A stretch of DNA of 35,552 nt from an uncultured Alcaligenaceae bacterium (GTDB taxonomy: Bacteria; Pseudomonadota; Gammaproteobacteria; Burkholderiales; Burkholderiaceae_B): contig CALFXX010000059.1 of the NCBI GenBank assembly GCA_937952975.1, forward strand, positions 1-35,552, in the 5' to 3' direction. Below, piece by piece: positions 16,416-22,801 of this stretch. Position numbers and translations under genes: made by a program. Every line of letters starts with the position of its first letter. Position 1 is the first letter of the stretch. Under the pieces are notes generated by a model. The model made no database searches. It had not been told where the DNA came from and saw only the letters and a list, made by a program, of their open reading frames with translations.

Positions 16416-17659
16416 ATAAGGGATTGGACTTGAAAGGGCGTGGACTGAGTCTAATGGCTTTCGTAGTGTCATGTTGCTACCTAACCTACCTGTACAGGGC
16501 AGTACCGGCATTGTTCACCGTAGCATTGTCAATAGCCGTTTGGTTACTCTATCGCTTGGTCTCTGTGGCAGATGTACCCCGAAAGGCGCTGGCCTACGTG
16601 GTGTTTTTTATTACTCCGCTTTTGACCTACAGCGGCCAAATTGCCGTGCTGACAGGTTTTGGTGGTGAAGGTGCCTCGTTGCCCTGGGTCGGCGTGTCGT
16701 TTGTGACTGCAGCGTTAGCGTTGCACATTTATCAAAAAAAATTAGCTTTTTCGACGCTCTGCTTGAATATTTTGCAGCCCGCTCGCATGGACTCTGGGCC
16801 CGTAGCCTTGTCCAATGCACCACTTGCGCGCTTGCGCGTGAGACGTGTGAAGGTGTATGTCGGCTGGATGGTGCTTGGAATCTTTTTTTATACCGTCCTG
16901 GCGACGGGGCTGGCGCCCTTATTAGTGTTGAAAGACTCAACTGAGTCGTTGGATATTTTAGTGTTTGCTGTCATCTTTGAACTCTATGTCTACTTTAACT
17001 TTAGTGGGATTACTTTTTTTGTTTTTGGCTTTTTGAATTTAGCAGGGGTTCGCACCACTCTGAATTTCAATATGCCGTTTTCTGCTCGCAATGTGATCGA
17101 TTATTGGCAACGTTGGCATGTCAGCTTAAGTGGCGTTTTGAAAGAGATATTTTTTAAACCCCTTAAGAGACGTTTTGGTTTGGCGGTCGCAGTGCTAGTT
17201 GTGTTTATAGCGTCGGCTGCCTGGCATGGTATGTCGCTCAATTTTTTTATTTGGGGGCTTTTTCATGCGAGCGGTTGGCTGCTGACGTACTCGATCGCTC
17301 GCGGTGTGCCTTGGCGACGTCTTGCGCTGTGCATCAATTTTGTGTTGTTTCCGTTTTTTGTAGTCGTGGGGCGACTGATTTTTTCAGAGGCAAACAGCGA
17401 TCTGTTATGGCTAAAGCTCAAACAACTATTTTTTAATTTCTCGTTGAGCCCTCAGACTTGGCTATTTCATTTGAAGGTGGCTGGGCCATCAATCGCTTTG
17501 TTGCTGTTGGTCGCCCTGTTTGTGGCGCTTGAGTTTTGCGCAAGATCTGGCCGGCGGCGCTATCAATTACTTCGCCAGAGATGGGCGACGCCGGTGCTAG
17601 TGTTGCTATCGATTTTGTTGGGTTCGACAGGGCTTGGAGGGGTATATGGTGCACGTTAA
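16412..17659 (+). CDS. MBOAT-family membrane-bound O-acyltransferase
   Basis: A 415-residue polytopic membrane protein. The core MBOAT signature is visible: YFNFSGITFFVFGF (about 194-207), LNFNMPF, then YWQRWHVSLSGVLKEIFFKP (about 231-250) with H236, and the second conserved histidine in AAWHGMSLNFFIWGLFHASG (H272). It resembles DltB/AlgI/PatA proteins that move acyl groups across the membrane onto a polymer, but is shorter than typical AlgI. The start is uncertain: ATG 16412 has no visible ribosome-binding site and ATG 16454 (residue 15) is an alternative. An SGNH-fold gene starts 15 bases after the stop, the standard partner for O-acylation of a polysaccharide or peptidoglycan. The acceptor is unknown; no polymer genes are nearby. 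Confidence 0.88.
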   Translation: MHKGLDLKGRGLSLMAFVVSCCYLTYLYRAVPALFTVALSIAVWLLYRLVSVADVPRKALAYVVFFITPLLTYSGQIAVLTGFGGEGASLPWVGVSFVTAALALHIYQKKLAFSTLCLNILQPARMDSGPVALSNAPLARLRVRRVKVYVGWMVLGIFFYTVLATGLAPLLVLKDSTESLDILVFAVIFELYVYFNFSGITFFVFGFLNLAGVRTTLNFNMPFSARNVIDYWQRWHVSLSGVLKEIFFKPLKRRFGLAVAVLVVFIASAAWHGMSLNFFIWGLFHASGWLLTYSIARGVPWRRLALCINFVLFPFFVVVGRLIFSEANSDLLWLKLKQLFFNFSLSPQTWLFHLKVAGPSIALLLLVALFVALEFCARSGRRRYQLLRQRWATPVLVLLSILLGSTGLGGVYGAR

Positions 17660-17674
17660 TAGTGGGAAAAAAAT

Positions 17675-18307
17675 ATGTTGTTAGCAGGCCTGACCGTCTT
17701 AGTGATTGGAGCAAGCCACCTGGCTAAGCCTACGTATCTGATCAAAACCTTGCATGACGAATTAACCGAACGCGGTGCTCAAGTACACAGCGTTGGGGTG
17801 TGCGGTGTTATGCCAAGTGAATGGTTAAAGAAGACCAATAGCCGCTGCGGTGGGGCCGAACGTATCGAAGGCGAGCCCATCACGTTATCAATGGCCAGCG
17901 CCGCCCAAACAATGCCGTTTGACAGCTTGGTTGAGGCAAGCAAGCCCGATGTGGTGGTGATCGTGATGGGGGATAATCTCGCAAATTACAAAGCAGCGAG
18001 CTTTTCTCGTACCGACGTTAAAAAAGAGGTGCTCAGTCTGACAACGCTATTGGCGAGTAAATCGATTCGCTGCGTCTGGGTCGGCCCGGCGTGGGGCGAA
18101 GACAATAAACTCGCTGGCAAAACGGCAAAGCGCACCCTAGAAATTTCTGCTTACCTTGAAACGCAAGTCAAGCCTTGTGATTATGTGAATTCGCTTGAGA
18201 TGTCCAAACCCAACGAATGGAAGACGACTGACGGACAGCATTTCTTCGCTGAAGGCTATCAAGCGTGGGGGGCCGCCATCGCCAATGAGGTCGAGCAATT
18301 GCCTTGA
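17675..18307 (+). CDS. SGNH/GDSL-fold protein, partner of the MBOAT
   Basis: A 210-residue protein with the SGNH blocks in order: VLVIGASHLAKPTYL with nucleophile S14, VVVIVMGDNLANY (D100/N101, block III-like), and the terminal DGQHFFAEGYQAWG with D186 and H189. The first 15 residues are hydrophobic but form the beta strand leading to the catalytic Ser, so no signal peptide or anchor is evident. A stop codon (TAG) lies in frame five codons upstream, so no N-terminal extension is hidden. In known PatA/PatB-, DltB/DltD- or AlgI/AlgX-like pairs the SGNH partner is exported, so its location here is puzzling. GGGAAA precedes the start. The role in acyl transfer or esterase activity is inferred from the pairing. 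Confidence 0.8.
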   Translation: MLLAGLTVLVIGASHLAKPTYLIKTLHDELTERGAQVHSVGVCGVMPSEWLKKTNSRCGGAERIEGEPITLSMASAAQTMPFDSLVEASKPDVVVIVMGDNLANYKAASFSRTDVKKEVLSLTTLLASKSIRCVWVGPAWGEDNKLAGKTAKRTLEISAYLETQVKPCDYVNSLEMSKPNEWKTTDGQHFFAEGYQAWGAAIANEVEQLP

Positions 18308-18410
18308 AGGCTACTGCGACTGCACGTATCGAGCTTGACTTATACTAGAAAAAAAAGAGTCTGATTCAACCTTCAGGCTCGTTACGACTTTGGCTCTGGG
18401 TGATACGTTG

Positions 18411-19100
18411 ATGTTAAAGATAACTCTCGAAAATACTGTACTGACTCTAGCTTTTGATCGGGTTTCAGCCGCAAACGCGTTAAATGTTGAAATTTATGAA
18501 GCCTTGCATGCTGCACTAGCAAAAGCGGCTAAGCAAGATGACGTCAAAGTTGTGGTGATCACAGGGGAGGGCACTCGTGCGTTTTGCTCAGGTGCAGATT
18601 TAAAAGAATTTTCAGACTTAGCCCCTGCTGTCGCAGCAAATCAACGCTTAAATTTGTTGATGCGTTGTTTTCTTGAGTTAATTGATTTTCCTAAGCCAGT
18701 GATCGCTGCGGTGCAGGCGCCGGCTGTTGGAGCAGGCTTGATGCTTGCAGCGCTTTGCGATGAAGTTCTAATTGCGGATCACACTTGGGTATCTTTGCCT
18801 GAGGTCAAGTTTGATATGCCAACCCCGATTGGTGCGGCAATTGTTTGCGCTCGCGCTAGTCGGTCCGTTTGCCATCGTCTGGTTCAGCTTGGCGAGAGGC
18901 TAAGCGCGAGTGAATGTGCCGCGGCAGGCTTAGTGGATCAATCGGTACCGCTCGCTGATCTGTCGGCACTCTGTATACAGCGGGCGAATGCGCTTTCGCA
19001 GATTCCATCTTTCGGTTTCAGCGTGAACAAAAAATGGATGAATCGTGACGTCAGGCAGCAATTGGTGATTGCTGCTGAGGTGGCTGAGGCAGCTCATTAA
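18411..19100 (+). CDS. Enoyl-CoA hydratase/isomerase (crotonase) family protein, short
   Basis: A 229-residue crotonase, shorter than the usual 255-260. The CoA and oxyanion segment FCSGADLKEFSD (about 59-70) is intact. The second motif reads QAPAVGAGLMLAALCDEVLI, in which M111 occupies the position of the first catalytic Glu (E144 of rat hydratase). The second Glu is kept as E131 in VSLPEVKFDMP. Single-Glu crotonases are often isomerases or specialised lyases rather than hydratases. An in-frame TTG exists at 18390; ATG 18411 is preferred on family alignment. It lies 101 bp before the thiolase-fold gene and is probably part of the same acyl-CoA pathway. Confidence 0.9.
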   Translation: MLKITLENTVLTLAFDRVSAANALNVEIYEALHAALAKAAKQDDVKVVVITGEGTRAFCSGADLKEFSDLAPAVAANQRLNLLMRCFLELIDFPKPVIAAVQAPAVGAGLMLAALCDEVLIADHTWVSLPEVKFDMPTPIGAAIVCARASRSVCHRLVQLGERLSASECAAAGLVDQSVPLADLSALCIQRANALSQIPSFGFSVNKKWMNRDVRQQLVIAAEVAEAAH

Positions 19101-19201
19101 CATGGTTTATGTGAGCGGGCTGATTGCGAGATTCGTCATGTTCGGCTTGGCAAACCACTGTTTAAAATTCACCCAATATTGTTTGCGCCAGAGGTTCTAG
19201 G

Positions 19202-20389
19202 ATGATGCGCGTCAACGGGACACGCAGGTCCCCACTCAACGCTGCGATCGTTGGTATTGGCGAAAGTGTCGTAGGGCGGATCCCTCACCTGGATGCCTTA
19301 GGCTTGCAGCGAATGGCGGCAGCCAATGCATTGGCGGATGCTGGATTAACGTTTGCAGATGTGGATGGCGTGTTAACTACGCCAGTTGATGTTGAAAATT
19401 GGGCAATGCCCTGCGGTGTCGTTGCGGACGGGATGGGAATACAGGCGCGTTACCTGGCCACGTTAGATGTCGCTGGTGCGTCCGGCGTGGCAATGGCGCA
19501 TCATGCGGCAATGGCTGTTGCCTCAGGGCAGTGCGAAACAGTTTTGTGTGTCGCCGGTCAAAACTTGCTGTCGTTTCAATCGCGTGGTGGCGCTGTGCAA
19601 AAACTGGCTGATGCTGGTTGGGCGCATCCCGACTTTGAAATGCCTCATGGTCCGCTCGTGCCGACGCTTTATGCGTTGGCCGCGCAGCGCCATATTCATG
19701 AATACGGAACCACCCTTGAGCAATTGGCGCAGGTGGCAGTGACGATGCGTGAAAATGCTTCCATGAATCCATTCGCGCATAAAACAGAGCTCATTTCGCT
19801 TGCCGATGTGATGCAGTCACGAATGATCACCTCTCCATTAAGGATGTTGGACTGCGCGTTATTGTCGGATGGCGCTGTTGCATTTATTGTGACAACCCCA
19901 GAGCGTGCCCGTGACCTAAAACAAATGCCTATCAAACTTTTGGGTCATGGCTACGGTCATTCGCATACCTATATCGGAGATTATAGAAATATCACGACTA
20001 CTGGTGCTGTTCGCTCGGGCCAAGAGGCCTACGCCATGGCGGGGTTGACGCCTCGTGATGTCGACGTGGCTCAGCTCTACGACTGCTTTACCATCACGGT
20101 TTTGATCGAGCTTGAGGATCTTGGCTTTTGTGCCAAAGGCGAAGGTGGTCACTATGTCGCGAGTCAGGGTATTGGTTTAAAAAGCCCTTTGCCTGTGACC
20201 ACGCATGGTGGGTTGTTATCGGCAGGCCACCCCGGTTTGGCTGGTGGAATGTTCCACTTAACGGAGGGCGTGCGTCAATTGCGTGGACAAGCGCAAGCGA
20301 GGCAGGTGATAGATGCGGAAGTTGTACTAGTACATGGTAACGGCGGGATTATTGGCTTACACAATACGTTGATTTTAGGGAGAGGCTAA
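19202..20389 (+). CDS. SCP-x/Ltp2-like thiolase-fold protein lacking catalytic cysteines (probable aldolase)
   Basis: A 395-residue thiolase-superfamily protein of the lipid-transfer type. AAIVGIGESVVG opens the fold. The loop that carries the acylated Cys in thiolases reads DVAGASGVAMAHHAAMA, with G92 at the Cys position. The second Cys region reads LVHGNGGIIG, also without Cys. The GHP histidine (H343) is kept. AQLYDCFTITVLIELEDLGF (about 290-309) contains Y293, near the place where Ltp2 aldolases carry a catalytic tyrosine (Tyr294, from memory). The gene is followed five bases later by a DUF35 gene, the obligate partner type for Ltp2. I infer acyl-CoA retro-aldol cleavage rather than thiolysis. 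Two adjacent ATGs occur (19202, 19205); GAGG lies seven bases upstream of the first. Confidence 0.88.
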   Translation: MMRVNGTRRSPLNAAIVGIGESVVGRIPHLDALGLQRMAAANALADAGLTFADVDGVLTTPVDVENWAMPCGVVADGMGIQARYLATLDVAGASGVAMAHHAAMAVASGQCETVLCVAGQNLLSFQSRGGAVQKLADAGWAHPDFEMPHGPLVPTLYALAAQRHIHEYGTTLEQLAQVAVTMRENASMNPFAHKTELISLADVMQSRMITSPLRMLDCALLSDGAVAFIVTTPERARDLKQMPIKLLGHGYGHSHTYIGDYRNITTTGAVRSGQEAYAMAGLTPRDVDVAQLYDCFTITVLIELEDLGFCAKGEGGHYVASQGIGLKSPLPVTTHGGLLSAGHPGLAGGMFHLTEGVRQLRGQAQARQVIDAEVVLVHGNGGIIGLHNTLILGRG

Positions 20390-20394
20390 CTCTA

Positions 20395-20817
20395 ATGATT
20401 ACTCCTCTGAGTCTACTTGTCAGTCATCAGTATTGGGAAAACGTGCGTCCACAAGGATTTAGTTTGCCCCAATGCCAATCTTGTAAGGCGTTTCATTTTT
20501 ATCTTCGCCCTGCGTGTCCTGGCTGTGGCAGTCTGGATATCAAGGCCGTTTTGACGAGTGGTCGTGGCAGCGTCTATAGTTTTTCGATTGTCCATCGTGC
20601 GCCTAGCGCTTCCTTCGAGAAAGACGTCCCGTATGTGGTTGCACTTGTTGCAACCGATGAAGGCCCTCACCTAATGACGCGTTTGATGAAGATCAAGCCT
20701 CAGGACGTAAAGATCGGAATGCGTGTGGTGGTGATCGGTTGGCGCACCCATCGCGACCCTGCAGACCAGGTGTCGGAGGGGGCCGCGCCTCCTTTGTTTG
20801 AGCCTGATTTATCTTAA
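20395..20817 (+). CDS. DUF35 Zn-ribbon/OB-fold acyl-CoA-associated protein
   Basis: A 140-residue protein with an N-terminal rubredoxin-like zinc ribbon formed by CQSC (C27, C30) and CPGC (C41, C44). An OB-fold domain follows (about 52-125) with GSVYSFSIVHRAP and VPYVVALVATDEGPHLMTRL. DUF35 proteins pair with thiolase-fold enzymes, and in sterol side-chain degradation the DUF35 domain of ChsH2 binds the Ltp2 aldolase. Here the gene begins five bases after the thiolase-fold stop, with AGAGG overlapping that gene's end, so the two are certainly co-expressed and probably form a complex. Transcription likely ends after this gene, since the next gene is on the opposite strand. Confidence 0.92.
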   Translation: MITPLSLLVSHQYWENVRPQGFSLPQCQSCKAFHFYLRPACPGCGSLDIKAVLTSGRGSVYSFSIVHRAPSASFEKDVPYVVALVATDEGPHLMTRLMKIKPQDVKIGMRVVVIGWRTHRDPADQVSEGAAPPLFEPDLS

Positions 20818-20872
20818 TGCTTAATTTAATCCACGCAGTAAAGGCTGCTTTGGTGCGTACGCGATGCAGACC

Positions 20873-21094
20873 TTAACGCTCAATGATAGCGAGTACTTGG
20901 CCTTCGCTCACGCTGTCTCCCTCGTTGACGCAAATTTCAATCAGCGTGCCACCGTCTTCAGCGACTAAGGGGATCTCCATTTTCATTGATTCAATGATCA
21001 ATACCGTGTGTTCTTTATCCAGCGCCTGACCGATCGTTGTTTCAATTTTCCAGATTGATCCAGTGACTTCTGCTTTTAATTCGTGCCGACTCAT
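20873..21094 (-). CDS. Solitary biotin/lipoyl carrier protein (BCCP-like)
   Basis: A 73-residue protein consisting of a single biotinyl domain. The attachment site is ESMKM with K38, in the flattened-barrel context VLIIESMKMEIPLVAEDGGT and EGDSVSEGQVLAI. ATG 21094 is preferred over the upstream in-frame start (21124) because AGGAA lies eight bases before it. Biotin carriers normally belong to acyl-CoA or pyruvate carboxylases, yet no carboxylase or transferase subunit is present here. It may serve a carboxylase encoded elsewhere. It is divergent to the CitE-like gene with 81 bp between them. E[SA]MKM favours biotin over lipoate. Confidence 0.9.
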   Translation of the reverse strand: MSRHELKAEVTGSIWKIETTIGQALDKEHTVLIIESMKMEIPLVAEDGGTLIEICVNEGDSVSEGQVLAIIER

Positions 21095-21175
21095 GTTTTG
21101 GATTCCTGTGGGGCGAGTGCTCAACGCACTGCTATTATAAAATTAACTCAGATTATGATCTAAAAGGATCGTTGT

Positions 21176-22039
21176 ATGCGTAGTAAATTATTTGTTCCTG
21201 CCTCGCGACCTGCCTTATTTGCGAAGGCCTTGGCCAGCGCTGCTGATGCGATTTCGTTTGACCTTGAGGATGCTGTTGAGGAAAGCAGCAAGCCCGCAGC
21301 TCGGGCAGCCTTGCAAACGCTGTTTAAAGACGATTTGTCAGGGCATCATAAATTGATTGTGGTGCGCATCAATGCGATTGACACGCCGCACTTTGCTGCA
21401 GATCTTGAGGCGATTGTTTGTGCAGCCACGCATATCGTCAATATTCCGATGGTCGAAGATCCTGACACCATTCGAGTCGTCGCTACAGAGCTTGAACGTC
21501 TTGAGAAGGCCCGAGGCCTTACCCGACCCATTGGTATTTTGGTCAATATTGAATCACCCAAAGGGTTGCGGCGTGCCGCAGAATTGGCGTGTGCACATTC
21601 GCGCGTGGTGGGGCTGCAGATTGGTTTTGGTGATTTGTTAGCGCCGTTAGGCATTGTGTCTTGCGAACCGGCGGCGTTGCAGGCCGTGCGTGTCGCAGTG
21701 CGCTTTGCGGCGGGTGAGGCCGGCATTCATGCTTACGATGGTGCTTTTGTGGATATTGCGAACCCCGAGGCTTTTAAGCTTGACGCGCAAGCGGCACAAC
21801 GCTTGGGTTTCTCAGGTAAGAGTTGCATTCATCCCACGCAGATCGCTTTGGCGAACGAGGTGTTCCGGCCAAGCGACGCAGCGATCGCTCACGCAGTCAG
21901 GGTTCTTGAGGCAACGAGCCAAAAATTAGCCGAAGGCGTTGGGGCGTTTGTCGTGGATGGTCGACTGATTGACGGCCCGTTCATTACCGAAGCCGAACAC
22001 ACCGTTGCACTTGCGAAGCGATTAGGCTTGCTGAGTTAA
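21176..22039 (+). CDS. CitE/HpcH-type CoA-ester lyase
   Basis: A 287-residue TIM-barrel lyase of the citrate lyase beta/malyl-CoA lyase family. RSKLFVPASRPALFAKAL is the classic start, FDLEDAVEESSKPAAR (about 28-43) follows, and R64 in VVRINAIDTPHF is the substrate arginine. The Mg2+ ligands are E126 in ILVNIESPKG and D153 in IGFGDLLAPLG. Members cleave or form malyl-, citramalyl- or 3-hydroxyacyl-CoA esters. AAAGGAT gives a good ribosome-binding site before ATG 21176. With the crotonase and thiolase-fold/DUF35 genes upstream it could finish a CoA-ester breakdown route yielding acetyl-CoA or glyoxylate. The glyoxylate link would fit the aminotransferase operon nearby, but this is speculative. 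Confidence 0.92.
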   Translation: MRSKLFVPASRPALFAKALASAADAISFDLEDAVEESSKPAARAALQTLFKDDLSGHHKLIVVRINAIDTPHFAADLEAIVCAATHIVNIPMVEDPDTIRVVATELERLEKARGLTRPIGILVNIESPKGLRRAAELACAHSRVVGLQIGFGDLLAPLGIVSCEPAALQAVRVAVRFAAGEAGIHAYDGAFVDIANPEAFKLDAQAAQRLGFSGKSCIHPTQIALANEVFRPSDAAIAHAVRVLEATSQKLAEGVGAFVVDGRLIDGPFITEAEHTVALAKRLGLLS

Positions 22040-22043
22040 GGTA

Positions 22044-22065
22044 CGACTCACCCATTGGTGAGTCG
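22044..22065. terminator. Perfect 9-bp hairpin after the CitE-like gene
   Basis: CGACTCACC (22044-22052) and GGTGAGTCG (22057-22065) form nine pairs around a CATT loop, five bases after the stop. No T-run follows, so it is a stable hairpin that may stop transcription or protect the mRNA end rather than a textbook intrinsic terminator. Confidence 0.5.
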
Positions 22066-22088
22066 CACACTCATCTAATGTGTGTATA

Positions 22089-22131
22089 GCCGGCGTGTGC
22101 TTTTCGGTGCCGTTTTTCAGTGCACGCCGGC
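22089..22131. terminator. Second inverted repeat between convergent genes
   Basis: GCCGGCGTG (22089-22097) pairs with CACGCCGGC (22123-22131) over nine bases with a 25-base T-rich loop holding a small inner CGGTGCCG. It ends nine bases before the stop of the minus-strand nitroreductase gene. It is likely a terminator for that gene, working with the hairpin at 22044-22065. Confidence 0.45.
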
Positions 22132-22139
22132 GGCTTACG

Positions 22140-22757
22140 TTAAACAGTCGTTAAGACGTCTTCAACAGGCAAGCGTGGCTTTTGTGGCCAGTTGCCTGGT
22201 GCTGCGTAGCCAACCGCCACCAACATGGCTGGGATCTCGTTGGCAGCAAGTTTAAATTCGCGGGATACATCTGCTGGCACAAAACCAATCATGGGGCCAC
22301 TGACCAAACCCATGCCTTGCGCAGCTAACATCAAAGTCATCGCGCCCATCGAGGCAGAACGAATTGCTTCATCCCGTTGACGCTCTGGATTATTTTCATG
22401 ACCACCGGCAGCCATCGCGACCCAGCTGTCACACATGGCTTGATCGATCACGCCTGCATCGACCGAGGGTTTTAAGGCCTTGGCTAGTGTCTTGTGTGCC
22501 TCAAGGGTGCCGCAAACAATAAAAGTGACTGAGGCATCGACAATTTTTTGCTGGCCATACGAAACAGCCTTCAGGCGCTCTTTCGCCTCTTTAGATTGAA
22601 CTGCGATGAATTTCCAGTTTTGAAAATTAAAAGCGGTGGGGGCACAGGTGGCAAGGCGCACCAGTTCTTTGATTTGTGCAGCACTCAGTTCTTTTGTGGA
22701 GTCGAACTGGTTGGCGGAAATACGTTGTTCAATAACGGTGTTGATAGGACTTGTCAT
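22140..22757 (-). CDS. Nitroreductase-family FMN oxidoreductase
   Basis: A 205-residue protein of the nitroreductase fold. An N-terminal helix follows the pattern VIEQRISANQFDS, then LSAAQIKELVRLATCAPTAFNFQNWKFI, the FMN-phosphate/flavin-contact region. AAQGMGLVSGPMIGF (about 148-162) and MLVAVGYAAPGNWPQKPRLP near the C-terminus are typical. These enzymes use NAD(P)H to reduce nitro groups, quinones or enones, usually as dimers in the cytoplasm. The longest frame begins with TTG 22769; ATG 22757 is preferred although its ribosome-binding site is poor. It is on the same strand as, and 44 bp downstream of, the large dehydrogenase gene, so it may be the last gene of that operon. Confidence 0.92.
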   Translation of the reverse strand: MTSPINTVIEQRISANQFDSTKELSAAQIKELVRLATCAPTAFNFQNWKFIAVQSKEAKERLKAVSYGQQKIVDASVTFIVCGTLEAHKTLAKALKPSVDAGVIDQAMCDSWVAMAAGGHENNPERQRDEAIRSASMGAMTLMLAAQGMGLVSGPMIGFVPADVSREFKLAANEIPAMLVAVGYAAPGNWPQKPRLPVEDVLTTV

Positions 22758-22801
22758 GGAGTGGCTCAATCTGTAAAAAAATAAAAAATAAAAATAAACA
22801 A

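Noticed and set aside
18335..18346. TTGACT followed directly by TATACT before the crotonase gene, looking like a promoter
   Set aside because: The two hexamers have no spacer. TATACT could be a -10 box, but no acceptable -35 lies 16-18 bases upstream.
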